DNA from: Spongilla lacustris
Lineage: Eukaryota > Porifera > Demospongiae > Spongillida > Spongillidae
Reading direction: 5' to 3'
NCBI GenBank assembly: GCA_949361645.1
Contig: OX442432.1
Span: forward strand, 7,472,118 to 7,536,117
Length of the DNA stretch: 64,000 bases
A program made the position numbers and the translations under genes. Under the pieces are notes generated by a model. The model was given only the letters and a program-made list of their open reading frames with translations, was not told where the DNA came from and did not search any database. The stretch's first letter is position 1; each line of letters begins with the position of its first letter. Shown one piece after another: positions 12,487 through 24,642 of the stretch.

Positions 12487-15400
12487 TCACCCCTCCCCCT
12501 CTACCACTTCCCACAATACCATTGGAGGGGCGTTGCCAGGACGCCCTTGGATATGCTCAGGTCCTGATGATGGAGGGCGTGGTCGCTCAGGGCCAGATGA
12601 AGGGGGGCGTGGTCGCTCAGGTCCAGAAGAAGGAGGGCGTGGCATATCAGGTCCAGAAGGGGGGCGTTGCCACTCTGTCCCAGGTCTCCCAAAGCCCCCT
12701 GGTGGTGCTGAAGCCAATTGGTCAGGAGGGAATGGAGCATCACGATAGTAGGGTCTAGCAAGCATGGGAGGGGGGAAACGCCTAATTGGAGGGCGCATCC
12801 ATGGTTGCCCCATTGGTCTAAATAGCTGGATAGGTGGTGGTGGTGGTCGATCATCCAACATTTGCCTCCTGTCTGCACTGTGACTAGGGGGTGGGATGTT
12901 ATAACTTGACCTAGCACCCATGGTTGGGTACGATGCATTGTGGGCAGACTCCACATGGTCCTGCTGGCTAGATTCACTTGGTGATGATGTGCGTGGCAGA
13001 CTGTTGGAAGGCGGGGCAGGGGGTGGGGCAGCTGGTCCCCGCTCACTAGCACCAGGAAGTGGCCCAGCAGAGGGAGGACGTCTGGCAGGGTCATGTGACA
13101 TAGCATACCCTGGCTGGTGCTCTGTCTCTGCTAATCTAAAACAGTACCACATAAAAACAGGCACTAGATACAATCCCCTCTCCTAAGTTCCACCCCCACA
13201 CCTTATTTAAAGTGACTTACTGCTTTTGAAGAAGAGTGATCTTCCTATGTGCTTGCCTAAGCTCTTCCTCTGTTTTCCTCAACTGACACTGGTAAACATC
13301 CACATTTATATATATATGCCACAAGAAAAGTTGCACAGGGTAATTACCAATGCTTCTTCCATCCTCTTCTCATTTGTCAGCACCTGTGGAGGCACATGCC
13401 ACTAAACACACCAGACAACAATAATCACTCTTAGCTTGTTGGGTGTGACTTTTCTCTATCTCTGCCATCTGATTGCGAAGTTCTCTGAGCTCAACTCTAA
13501 TGAAACAGATTTTGCAATAGCAGCTTCTCCTCCCTGGTCTCTCTCCCTCACTCTCCTCCTCCCCTAAGGTACCTCTCCCTCACTCTCCTTCTCCCCTAAG
13601 GTACCTCTCCCTCACTCTCCTTCTCCCCTAAGGTACCTCTCCCTCACTCTACTACCTCGTCTCACCTTTCTCTCTCTCTCTCCCTCTCTGCCTCAGTTGC
13701 CTTCTCCAGTGCCTCTTGCTGTCTGTTCTGTACCACAATCTTCTCCACCTCCTGAGCTCCAAGTTTGCTAAATATGGGAATATAAGCTTGCTGATGAGGT
13801 GATCCCGCGGGTGAGGTGACCCTCATGGAAGAGGTGACCCTCATGCCTCATGGGTGATGTCATACACTTACGTGTGCAGAGTTAGTTCTTTCTGCTCAAA
13901 GTACTCCGTTAGTCCTTTTAGCTTCATCTGAGTTTCCTGATGTCTACAATGAGCCTCATCCTTCTCTTTGAGAAGAGATGCTACTTGCTCTTCTAAGCGT
14001 TTGCAAGTTCCTGAATTTCCAGTAGATACTTTACATACACACCTGCACATATACACACACCTCTCAGTTGCACCACTATAGCAACTTGCTCCTGGAGGTC
14101 TCTACACACCACCTCCTTCTCCTCCAGAGCTTCCCTTAACTGCACTTGTACTTTGGTAGTATCCAACATTGCTTGTATTCTTGGTAGTGAATCTGGTTGT
14201 TAACAAAACTAAGCTCACTGGTCAGAAGGTATGTTGTTTACCATCTTTCCCATCTGTTTGCTCCTTGTCCACAACTTGCTGCAAGCACTGACGCAGAGTC
14301 TGTCCAAGTACAAAATCATAAATAGCGCTCCCCTATCCTACCAGAGCCCCTCTATCCTACCAGAGCCTCCCTATCCTACCAGAGCCCCCCTATCCTACCA
14401 GAGCCTCCCTATCCCACCAGAGCTCCCCTATCCTACCAGAGCTCCCCTATCCCACCAGAGCCCCCCTATCCTACCAGAGCTCCCTATCCCACCAGAGCCC
14501 CCCTATCCTACCAGAGCTCCCTATCCCACCAGAGCCCCCCTATCCTACCAGAGCCCCCCTTATCACTCACCAGTATCTCTTCATCCTTGTCTTTCACAGA
14601 TACCATAAGTCTAGCCAGATCGCTGTTAGCTTTACTCAACTCTGATTCCAGTGACAAACACCTGATGTGAATGAATGGATGCATTTAAGGAATGGATGCA
14701 TGGAGGAATGGGCACATGCAGGAATGGGCAGCTCATCGTACCTTGTTTGGATGGTTTCATAATCTACATTGATCTGTTGTGAAAAATGAAAAATTACAAT
14801 TGACATATGTGTTATCCTCCCACCTTGGACCCCCAATCCTCCCACCTTGGACCCCCAATCCTCCCACCTTGGACCCCCAATCCTGCATCTGCTCGAGGCT
14901 CTGCTGTGAGGTATAGAGGTCCTGTTCCAGCTGCTCTTTTGTGGCTTCTAGCTCCTGCACACGTTGTACCAGCTGCTGCACTTGTAAGGTTACCTGCTCC
15001 ACCTGCTGCTGTACTGTGGCCTTCTCCTGTACAACAGCTTTGAGCTGGAATCCATTATATTATATTGCAGTTAGTTATTAATCTAGTCATTAACATGCAA
15101 GATGATTGGCATGTGGCTGTGTCCATTAGTACAAACATACTTGAATGTGCTCATAGGCTACTTGTGTCTTCAGGTTTTCAAATTGAGCCTGACAAGAAGC
15201 CAATTCCTGTGCAACAGCTCCGTGTGAGTCCGTAATTCTTTGAAGCTCAGACTGTTGAGACCCCACCCCATCAATGCTTTAGTTGTGCCAATCCCCCTAA
15301 ACCCCCATCCCCTAACCCTTCATCCCCTAACCCCCATCCCCTAACCCCCATCCCCTAACCCCCATCCCCTAACCCCCATCCCCTAAACCCCATCCCCTAA

Positions 15401-18400
15401 CCCTCCATCCCCTAACCCCCATCCCCTAACCCCCATCCCCTAACCCACATCCCCTAAACCCCATCCCCTAACCCCCACCCCCTAACACCCCACCTCAAGT
15501 TGCAGTCTTTCTTCCTCAAGGGTGGTACGTCTGCTCTCAGCAAGTTGGTACTGTTGTGACAACAGTTACTTGAGACTAACCACTTAAGTGTTAGTGCTAA
15601 CCTGGGTCTGGGCACTGCAAAGCTCAGCCAACACCTGATCCTTTTCGCGCTTGGCTCTCTCCAACTGTTCCTCTAACTTACTCTGTGACACTACAGAAAG
15701 AACAAACTCTAAAGCAGAGGTGGGTGGGGCTTCACACCCTGGGGATCTCCCATACCCCAAGCACCTCCCTCATCCAAGGTACCTTGTACACACCTCCCTC
15801 ACCCCACATACCCTCATGTGCTTTCAATTGGTAGCTCTTTTGTGTGTTCCGTTTTACGGCTTGACACCAGAAGAGGCACAAAGGTATCACCATGGCAACC
15901 AATGTACCCACTACACTCATCAGTCCCATTTCCACCTGCTGTAAGAGTGAATAGTAGGAAGACATACAATATACCACTGTGGTTACTGACCTGAAGGGAC
16001 TCAAACCAGTGTTGTACTTCTGTGAAATACCTGTTCTGTGGTTGTACTAGAAGAACACATAAGGTTGACTCCTTCATTCTTATATGTATAGCCCAACCAA
16101 CCTTGGTGATCCTCACTATCAGCTCCTGCATTAAGGTCATGTGACTGGTCTTCTAACTGGACATGTGACTGGAAGGGTAATGAAGTGTTCTGAGGCTGCA
16201 ATAGCACATCCTGAGTGTAGCCATGGGTGTAGCCATGGGTGTGGCCATGGGTGTGGCCAGGGATAGGTCCATCATTAGAAACACTGTGGCCATTCCTTCT
16301 ATTGACAAGTGTCATATCCCTTTTTCCTTCCAATGGTTTCTCGTCATAGAGAGTGCCAACTTCTTCAGATCCAGCATTCATTTTGTGCACAGTATGATCC
16401 TTTGCTGCAACATCACTTTCAGACCTGCCCTCTGATGCCTGGCCTTCAGACCTGCCCTCTGATGCCTGGCCTTCAGACCTGCCCTCTGATGCCTGGCCTT
16501 CAGACCTGCCCTCTGATGCCTGGCCTTCAGACCTGCCCTCTGATGCCTGGCCTTCAGACCTGCCCTCTGATGCCTGGCCTTCAGACCTGCCCTCTAATGC
16601 CTGGCCTTCAGACCTGCCCTCTAATGCCTGGCCTTCAGACCTGCCCTCTGTTGCATGGCCTTCAGACCTGCCCTCTGATGCCTGGCCTTCAGACCTGCCC
16701 TCTGTTGCATGGCCTTCAGACCTGCCCTCTGTTGCATGGCCTTCAGACCTGCCCTCTGATGCCTGGCCTTCAGAGCTGCCCTCTGTTGCATGGCCTTCAG
16801 ACCTGCCCTCTGATGCCTGGCCTTCAGACCTGCCCTCTGTTGCTTGGCTTTCTAAAACCACTTGATGCCTCTCATAAGAGGGAGACATGGTCAACCCAAG
16901 ATCAAGCTTGGTTGGGGTCAGTAGGGGAGCTGATGGGTTAATATCTGGAACTAAAGGGTTAACAGTATGAGCTGTAAAAGGTTCCACATGCTGCTCAGGA
17001 CCATGTAGCTTCAGAAGACTTAGAGGTGTTCCATCCAACTCTTCCACTTCTAATGGTGGCTCTGGTGATAACCCAACAGTACTTTGTAATCCACTATTAA
17101 TGTTTTGGCCTAGGTCTATGAAAGGAGCTGTCCGTATGATAGATATTGTATCCTTTGGCGCATGCTCATCTTCCTTCTTGATACCCCAGTCTTGAACAGT
17201 CTGCGTTCCATCATCCATGATAGAAGATGTATGGTACTGTGTAGAAGGGTCTGTGACATCAGGAGGTTTACGATGCTCCTCCATCCACTTCATAACATGA
17301 TCTGGAACAGGGTTGGGCACAATGGTGAGAGGAATATCAGAGTCATGTGATCCAGTAGGTGGAGTACTAGGGTCATGTGATCCAGTAGGTGGAGTACTAG
17401 GGTCATGTGATCCAGTAGATGGAGTACTAGGGTCATGTGATTCAGTAGGTGGAGTACTAGGGTCATGTGATCCAGTAGGTGGAGTACTAGGGTCATGTGA
17501 TTCAGTAGGTGGAGTACTAGGGTCATGTGATCCAGTAGGTGGAGTACTAGGGTCATGTGATCCAGTAGGTGGAGTACTAGGGTCATGTGATCCAGTAGGT
17601 GGAGTACTAGGGTCACGTGACTCAGTGGGTGGAGTACTAGGGTCATGTGATCTGGTTGGTGGAATATTAGAGTCATGTGATCCAGTGTACAGAGCACTAG
17701 AGTCATGTGATTCAGTGGTGATAGGAACATTAGGGTTATGTAATACATCTTCTAGGTCATATCCAGTGGCTTCCTCACTGCCAGAGTTGCCATGGTTACC
17801 AGAGTCAGAGGCCCTTACATCTAAATCTGGCACAGGAGGAGGGTGGTCCACATCAGAGAAGGGAGTGTGGTCAGCTTCACCAGGTGATTCGCCCTAAGAT
17901 AAAATATTGTACTAGGTTAAGCAACTGAAATCTTGATGTGCCCATAGGTGTGTGCTACAGGCCATACAGACCATATGTGTGGTGAATCTGTGCCACATGT
18001 ATAGAAAACTCCCCCACATATAGGCCCCACCACATATAGGCCCCACCACACGTACAGTTGGGTCCCACATCTACATGTAACTTGATACTAGAGTGAGTAG
18101 TTCTATTCAACGCACCTCGCTGTACACAATATGTGTGGGAACACATAGAGTAGAAATTTCGATGATGTTCTCTTTGGGAACCAAGCCTTTCCTTCCTGAT
18201 ATCTGTATAACAGGACAATTTTAGAGTTCCATGCTGGAAGAGAATACCATACCTCAGCTTCTAAAAGCTCCGCACCATCCGGACCTTTCCGACCCCTTGA
18301 GTACACGGTCACCTTGGCACTGGCGGGGTATGACAGGTGACCTTTTTCTCCTGTGAGTGATCGAGTTCTTGTCTTTCCATAAGAAATCGGAGCTGTAACG

Positions 18401-18549
18401 TTAAGCAACAGCTTTTAGTTAACGTTACACTACATTTTAGACCTACTTGCGCAGCGTGGATCACAGCATAGCCTTGAGGCATAGCTTAAATTAGCCTCCA
18501 GAAACAGCGCCACTTGCGTGGACAGAAGAAACCAAGTAATGGCGTTCAT
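12487..18549 (-). CDS. MIA3: TANGO1/MIA3 homologue (ER exit-site cargo receptor)
   Basis: TANGO1 spans the membrane at ER exit sites, binds bulky luminal cargo such as collagen through an SH3-like MIA domain, and recruits COPII through cytosolic coiled coils and a proline-rich tail. The order here fits. A signal peptide starts at MNAITWFLLSTQVALFLEA (18549). An SH3-like domain follows, with GHLSYPASAKVTVYSRG and SGRKGLVPKE (about 18390-18120). One large acidic luminal exon (about 17890-16000) carries two coding repeat arrays. A transmembrane helix, VVGTLVAMVIPLCLFW, lies at about 15930-15880. Many small Q/E/L-rich coiled-coil exons follow (15700-13400), and then a Pro/Arg-rich tail rich in PPP and RPPSSGPE (13130-12490) ends at TGA 12487-12489. 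I see one transmembrane segment; the extra membrane-dipping helix of vertebrate TANGO1 was not recognised. The gene shares a 237-bp divergent promoter with ERO1. Confidence 0.88.
13536..13645. repeat. Intronic minisatellite, about 34-bp unit, three copies (TANGO1)
   Basis: The pyrimidine-rich unit combines TCCCTCACTCTCCT and CCCCTAAGGTACC and is repeated three times, with a partial fourth, between coiled-coil exons. Confidence 0.8.
14329..14562. repeat. Intronic minisatellite CCTACCAGAGC(C)CCCCTAT (TANGO1)
   Basis: About twelve imperfect 18-20-bp units lie beside the splice donor of the minus-strand exon at about 14575-14620. Confidence 0.85.
14812..14882. repeat. Short 21-bp tandem repeat, three copies (TANGO1 intron)
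   Basis: Three copies of CCACCTTGGACCCCCAATCCT lie next to a coiled-coil exon. Confidence 0.85.
15284..15488. repeat. 14-bp intronic array CCCCTAACCCCCAT, telomere-like (TANGO1)
   Basis: About 14 units of CCATCCCCTAACCC type occur with small variants. Each contains CCCTAA-like sequence; the other strand has runs of four or five G per unit. Confidence 0.88.
16418..16848 (-). repeat. Coding 27-bp array, 9-residue EGRSEGQAS repeat (TANGO1 luminal)
   Basis: About 16 tandem copies encode EGRSEGQAS or EGRSEGHAT variants in the large luminal exon. The unit length keeps the frame. Variants Q/H, A/L and S/T differ by single bases. Confidence 0.95.
17337..17700 (-). repeat. Coding 30-bp array, 10-residue SHDPSTPPTG/E repeat (TANGO1 luminal)
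   Basis: About 12 tandem copies encode SHDPSTPPTG or SHDPSTPPTE, rich in Ser, Thr and Pro and so plausible mucin-like O-glycosylation sites in the ER lumen. The ends are degenerate. Confidence 0.95.
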
Positions 18550-18786
18550 AGCCCTATCTTTCAGAAAGCATAAGGCAAATTCAAAGACGGTGTGCGTGGG
18601 AAACGACTCACCTGTCTTAAGGAAACTAAGAAGGCGTGGCGTGGCCTGAATTACGCGCCACCAAGGACGTGCCACGTATACAAAGGGGGTATTAAATGGA
18701 AGTAAACTTTAACCTCAAACTATATATATTCTTAGTACATGTACACAATGTACAAGTAATAAGTCTACATGTACGTGTAACGGAAA
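18550..18786. promoter_or_regulatory. Divergent promoter between TANGO1 and ERO1
   Basis: Only 237 bp separate the two start codons, so the promoters must overlap. The interval holds the GACGTGCCACGT element (listed separately) near its middle, and an AT-rich stretch with TATATATA at about 18722. Confidence 0.75.
18666..18677. promoter_or_regulatory. UPR-like element GACGTGCCACGT
   Basis: This near-palindrome contains an ACGTG core on each strand and the CCACG half-site of ER-stress elements, as recognised by XBP1/ATF6-type bZIP factors. It lies about 115 bp from both start codons. Both flanking genes act in ER secretion. The function is inferred. Confidence 0.5.
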
Positions 18787-21215
18787 ATGTTGTGGCTATG
18801 GTTACTACTGTACTGTGGATATGCAGGGGGATTTAAAAATGAGGGGAATCCTCTGTTTGAATTTGCATATCGTCGCTCCTACCTTGAAAAACTGGACCAG
18901 TGCTTTTGCGAAGTAAATTATAAATTTTCGTAAGCAATCGTAACTTGATCTGTTGTGTAGTTAACAGGTCGTGTGGAGGACTGTTGCTGTGATGTGGAAA
19001 CTGTCGACTCTTTGAATCGTCTTGTCGTATATCCATTAGTCTCGTCCTTGATTGCTGAACCTTATTTCAGGTTTTATCGAGTAAGATTTTTTTTTCTCTC
19101 CACGCGTTATCTTCCCGTTATATAATGTATCTTGTTTCAAACAGGTGAGCCTCGAACGCCAGTGCCCGTTTTGGCCGGACGACAGTAGATGTGTACTCAA
19201 GGATTGTCACGTGCAGTATTGCACAGAAGTAGGTTAGGCGACTTGTAAAACGACAGCTTCTAGCGCAATTCCACTTGACCTGCAGGGTGAAATACCAGAT
19301 TTTCTTAAGTTGGACACAGAGGTATATGTGATGATTGTTAGCAAGAGTCAAGGGTTCATGCAGTGATGTTCAGTAGCTTGCATCAAGGCAGAATAAGTCT
19401 TGTATAAAAGAGGAGGTGGCTACACTTAGTGCAGTTAATGTCTCTATTAGGTGAGAGCTGTGTAAGTTGTCGGTCACCATTGGTTACCATTGTCTACCCA
19501 GTTCCGAACAGCATGAGAGATTTAAGGATTGGGAGCGATATGATACCTCAGAGAGCTACTGTGATGTTGATGGTTTGTGGACTTGCATAGTTCTTCCTTG
19601 TTCTGATAGTGGGCATCTCACTTCCCAGATGAAACCTTGCATGATTTGAGCTACGTGGACCTGAGAATCAACCCTGAGAGATTCACTGGATACTTAGGGT
19701 ATTCTCCTCAGCGAATCTGGAATGCCATTTACCAAGAAAACTGCTTTAAGTGAGTGTGTGGGAGAGGGGAAGTACCGACATACAATCTGTCCTTACCCAG
19801 ACCAGAAGCAGCATCCTCTTCAACACCCTTTTTGGATTCCCCAATCCAAGGTACACACACTGACCTCTGATCTTTGTATGTGACTCAGCTTCTGTGGCTA
19901 GGTCTATGTCTGGAGAAGAGGGTTTTCTACCGCCTCATGTCAGGGCTGCATGCCAGTATCAATATCCACCTGTCAGCACAATACGCAGTACCAGGTATTT
20001 ATTGTGTGGCGGGTAATTGGTGGGTCGTTGGTCCAAAGTGTTGTCTCCATGTGAAAGGTGCAAATGGTCATATCCATTTTGAGCCAAATCTCTCGCAGTT
20101 TGTCAGACGATTTGATGTGGCTACCACTCGTGGCCAAGGTAAGATACATCACGGGGTAGTTGGTACTTTGACTGCTGTCTTATCTCAGGGCCTTCTTGGC
20201 TGAAGAACCTATACTTCACGTATCTAGTTGTGCTTAGGGCTGTCACTAAAGCAGGAGCATACTGGGAGGCTCAGTCATTTTATACTGGTGATGGCAAGGA
20301 TACAGCAGCCAAGGAAAAGCTCATGACGATAGTGAATGCAGCTAAGTGAGTCTTAACACATAAGCTAAGTGAGTTTTAACACCTAGCACACAACTCAACA
20401 TAACAGTAAAACTTAACACACAAAACACAAACCGCAAACACATGATGGGGAGGGGGAACATAAACCTTAATATTTAGAAGCAATGAGCCCACTAGGTAAA
20501 ACCCCAATAGCGACCCCCGACGTTTGGGGTAAAAACTTATAGACCTAGCACAAGAGTAGATGTTCACCTATGCCTGCTATCCTGCCCCGTATATATCATT
20601 TAATGATTGGGCTGCATGCTTAGACCTACTCCCTCTAGTATTGCATGCCAGAGGGGGAAAAACATAGTTCACATCTGATTGAACCTATGAAAACATATCT
20701 GGTGTGTGCAATTTTAGAACTTGCAACAGCCTGTTTGACGAAACACAGATGTTCTTGGGAACCTCACAAAACCTAAAGGTTGGTTTGCTTCCTGCTTCCA
20801 GCAATTACTTACAGGCATTTTGTACAGCATGAGTTCAAAGAACATTTCAGAAATATTTCACGAATAATGGACTGTGTTGGATGCAACAAATGCCGCCTTT
20901 GGGGCAAGCTACAGGTACATGACAGACCTATTGCCTTCTCTGCTAGATGGTGATCATTCCACAGGTCCAAGGAATTGGTACCGCATTAAAGATACTGTTC
21001 TCTGAACAAGCAAATGTGACCCCACTCACCATTTCTAGGAATGAAATTGTGGCACTTATCAATGCCCTGGGGAGGTATGCAGTTGCATAAGTGCCTTGTT
21101 GTTATTCTAGAAGTGTCCCTTGTGCTGCAGACTATCAGGGAGCATCCACCATCTTGAAACATTCAGGAGCATGTTGGTAATGGAGTTTTTATTTATTTGT
21201 AAGTGTTATTTATGA
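18787..21215 (+). CDS. ERO1: ERO1 family endoplasmic reticulum thiol oxidase
   Basis: ERO1 is a flavoenzyme that reoxidises protein disulfide isomerase in the ER lumen and passes electrons to oxygen. The start [15 protein letters not shown] (18787) is a signal peptide. It is followed by the cysteine-rich segments LDQCFCE and [18 protein letters not shown], and then [17 protein letters not shown], which should contain the shuttle cysteines. Further on are [17 protein letters not shown] (about 19650-19700), [16 protein letters not shown] (about 20080-20130) and the active-site segment [16 protein letters not shown] (20869-20916), which supplies the catalytic CxxCxxC. The last exon ends [14 protein letters not shown] with TGA 21213-21215. 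The frame is intact in the exons I could join. An intron at about 20350-20720 contains AT-rich sequence without an obvious gene. Confidence 0.93.
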
Positions 21216-21430
21216 ATACTGCTGCCCCACAAACAGGCAGATCAAAGCAAGCCATTACCAAGTTCAAGTGAACTGTGACAGCACCACGTTTTGTAGTTAT
21301 AGTGCAATTAATCTGTTTATAAAACATTATACAACATAAATATAATATATATCTGACCACACCCAACTGACTACAGATGCACATAAATAGCTGGTATGAT
21401 CAAAGGGAGTTACCAGCTCCAGAGATAGCA

Positions 21431-24400
21431 TTACACAGTTGCCAGCTCCGCCATTAGCATGAATGACAGATCTGGTAGGTTCTCAAGGATGGCCTGGGCC
21501 GAGGGACTTAACCTGTGCTGTGAGGACATCAGTGGTTGCCCCGCCCCTTGAGGTGCTGTGCTGACAGGCAAAGATGGCTTCCATCCGGGATGCACTTCGA
21601 CTTCACACAGCTGGGGGTCCAGCCACAATGAAGGCTGAGTATTTGCCCCATGCTCTGGTGAGCCATGCTTCGCACCGTTGATCAGCTTCACATCTCCTGC
21701 AGAAAGGAACATCACAACACATGCACATTTGATTGGAAGACTAACGGACCACTTCTCTTCTCTGTGGGGGAGCCAAGGTCCAGCAGGGAATCCTCAGACA
21801 CCTCAGTACGGTGCAATGGAAGAGATGTTGGCTGCGTTTGCAGCAATGGTGTCTGTACTGCATCAAATCCAAAAGAGTCTAGAAGGTTCTCTGAAGCTCC
21901 AGACATCTGTGTGGAAGCTAAGTGAATAGCACTCCAAAGTGTGGCCCCTTCTTACCACAGCGGACATTTTTAGGGAACTGAGGTACATCTCCTGCAGGTA
22001 TGACTTGTCCCATTTATACAAAGGAACAGTCAAATCCACAGACTTCTGAAGGCTTTTCCAGGAGCTAAGGGGTTAAAAAGCCAAAGTAACAGTACACCCT
22101 TGGACATATACATGGAAACATACCACATTGAGGTAGAAGGTGTGTGATCCAGGAGATGGGCTAATGTGCCTACTGACTCACTTAAAGTTGCAACCATAGG
22201 TGGAGGGAATGCTGTGTTCAGTACATCAGCAGTTGCCTGCAGTGAAATAGAAACTGCGTATTGATACACTCCTAGGGTACCCCTCCCCCCCCTTCCACAA
22301 TCCCATTAGGATAAGTGTCATATCATATTGCATAACCATACTTACAAGTGGTTGAGGCTAGTTATCAGAACATGGGACAGTATTGAGGCTAGTTATCAGC
22401 ACATGGGACAGTATTGAGGCTAGTTATCAGCACATGGGACAGTATTGAGGCTAGTTATCAACACATGGGACAGTATTGAGGCTAGTTATCAGCACATGGG
22501 ACAATATTGAGGCTAGTTATCAACACATGGGACAGTATTGAGGCTAGTTATCAGCACATGGGACAATATTGAGGCTAGTTATCAGCACATGGGACAGTAT
22601 TGAGGCTAGTTATCAGAACATGGGACAGTATTGAGGCTAGTTATCAGAACATGGGACAGTATTGAGGCTAGTTATCAGAACATGGGACAGTATTAAGGCT
22701 AGTTATCAGCACATGGGACAGTATTGAGGCTAGTTATCAGAACATGGGACAGTATTGAGGCTAGTTATCAGAACATGGGACAGTATTGAGGCTAGTTATC
22801 AGAACATGGGACAGTATTGAGGCTAGTTATCAGCACATGGGACAGTATTGAGGCTAGTTATCAGCACATGGGACAGTATTGAGGCTAGTTATCAGAACAT
22901 GGGACAGTATTGAGGCTAGTTATCAGAACATGGGACAGTATTGAGGCTAGTTATCAGAACATGGGACAGTATTGAGGCTAGTTATCAGCACATGGGACAG
23001 TATTGAGGCTAGTTATCAGCACATGGTACAGTATTGAGGCTAGTTATCAGAACATGGGACAGTATTGAGGCTAGTTATCAGAACATGGGACAGTATTGAG
23101 GCTAGTTATCAGCACATGGGACAGTATTGAGGCTAGTTATCAGCACATGAGACAACATTGAGGCTAGCATGAACTGCAAAGTTCCTCTATCAAATGATTC
23201 TAAAGCATCAAAAATTGAACTATAGGACATGGAGTCATAAGGCTTAGTATTTAGTTAGCCGTACATGTCAATGTGAGCTTGTCCTGGTGATCTCCAAATG
23301 TAGTGTACTAAGGGCAACACAAAACTTATAACTGACCACAAATTTCCAAATGACCAATCACCTTGTTACATATCAGAGAAACAGAGGTGGACAGTGATGG
23401 TATACCAGCAGAGGTGGACAGTGATGGTACACCAGCAGAGGTGGACAGTGATGGTACACCAGCAGAGGTGGACAGTGATGGTACACCAGCAGAGGTGGAC
23501 AGTGATGGTACACCAGCAGAGGTGGACAGTGATGGTACTCCAGCAGAGGTGGCCAGTGATGGTACTCCAGCAGAGGTGGCCAGTGATGGTACTCCAGCAG
23601 AGGTGGACAGTGATGGTACCCCAGCAGAGGTGGACAGTGATGGTACTCCAGCAGAGGTGGACAGTGACGGTACCCCAGCAGAGGTGGACAGTGATGGTAC
23701 TCCAGCAGAGGTGGACAGTGATGGTACCCCAGCAGAGGTGGACAATAATGGTACACCAGCAGAGGTGGACAGTGATGGTACTCCAGCAGAGGTGGACAGT
23801 GATGGTACACCAGCAGAGGTGGACAATAATGGTACACCAGCAGAGGTGGATGGAGGAGGTGCACTTATTTCAACATGACTTGCAAAATCCCCAAATTCAT
23901 CCACACCAGGCAGTGAGTTCAGTTTTAACTTTGCGTCATCCTTCACGTCAACTTGTGGGTCTTGCAGAAAAACACCAAATTCATTATCCACTGGAAATGA
24001 TGCAAACTTAGCATCGGGTACACTGGGTTGGACTTTACCCATTTTTCCAGCCTCAGTTACAGAGTGAAACACTTGTCTGTTGGTATCAATTGGGTTAGAT
24101 TCAAATTCTCCAAAGTCATCAACAAGAAAATGACTTTCTTTCATATCAACTTCTGCAAACCCTGAAGGGGTAAGGGGTTCTGTAACAAGGGAATATTCTG
24201 TTTGATGGTGTGAAGAACATGCCGTCGAATTGTTTCTCTCTATGCTAGAGGGCCAGATCTGTGTTTCTATTGGCCAACTGATTTTGCTCAGATCTAGACT
24301 ATCAGCGGTTTGACTGTTAACATCAGGAATTATTCCTGTCGTGGTCGCATAAACACTACTGTCAACGTTAGAGGACGTGTGCATATTACCAGAGCGTTCA

Positions 24401-24642
24401 AAGTTAAAGTCAATATCGTCCCACTGCTGCTGTAATACACTGAAATCTGGCACATTAGTGGCAATCTTGTCCGTATCATCTGTCAATAAACCGTTGTCCA
24501 CGGGCGCATTTCCGTTCAGTGAGAGCGCCAAACTGCTATCCAACTGGACGAAATCACTGCCAGCTTTTGACGCTTCTGGTATGGCATTACATACTGGAAC
24601 AGCGGAACTAAAATCCCCGAAGTCGTCATCCAGTAGCGCCAT
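21431..24642 (-). CDS. DFGDF-motif protein, possibly aftiphilin/synergin-like trafficking adaptor
   Basis: The first exon starts MALLDDDFGDFSSAVP (ATG 24640-24642) and repeats acidic phenylalanine motifs (DDFGEFES, DNEFGVF, VDEFGDF), the kind that bind AP-1/GGA ear domains in clathrin accessory proteins. It then runs into a 9-residue SLSTSAGVP array (23855-23384). After a long minisatellite-filled intron come exons with VATLSESVGTLAHLLDHTP (about 22220-22150), KSLQKSVDLTVPLYKWDKSY (about 22050-21990) and LLDSFGFDAVQTPLL (about 21880-21840). The C-terminus has LSPSAQAILENLPDLSFM, ending at TAA 21431-21433. The motif style suggests an aftiphilin/synergin relative, but I could not recognise a clathrin-box or EH domain, so the name is tentative. 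It shares a 131-bp divergent promoter with the GPR137-family gene. Confidence 0.6.
22340..23160. repeat. 31-bp intronic minisatellite, about 26 copies
   Basis: The unit GAGGCTAGTTATCAG(A/C)ACATGGGACAGTATT is repeated about 26 times with mainly one variable site (GAACA versus GCACA). It fills most of the largest intron of the DFGDF-motif gene. Confidence 0.97.
23384..23855 (-). repeat. Coding 27-bp array, SLSTSAGVP repeat
   Basis: About 17 tandem 27-bp units encode SLSTSAGVP with L/S and S/A variants, in frame with the DFGDF-motif protein. The unit also reads open in other frames and on the other strand, which is an artefact of the repeat. Confidence 0.95.

Noticed and set aside
16309..17897. 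Plus-strand frames through the TANGO1 repeats (LQTCPLMPG and GVLGSCDPVG types)
   Set aside because: Antisense shadows of in-frame coding repeats whose sense strand joins the TM and coiled-coil exons.
23363..24011. Plus-strand frames EVDSDGTPA and WTVMVHQQR in the DFGDF gene
   Set aside because: Antisense of the 27-bp coding repeat; the minus strand continues into the DFGDF exon.
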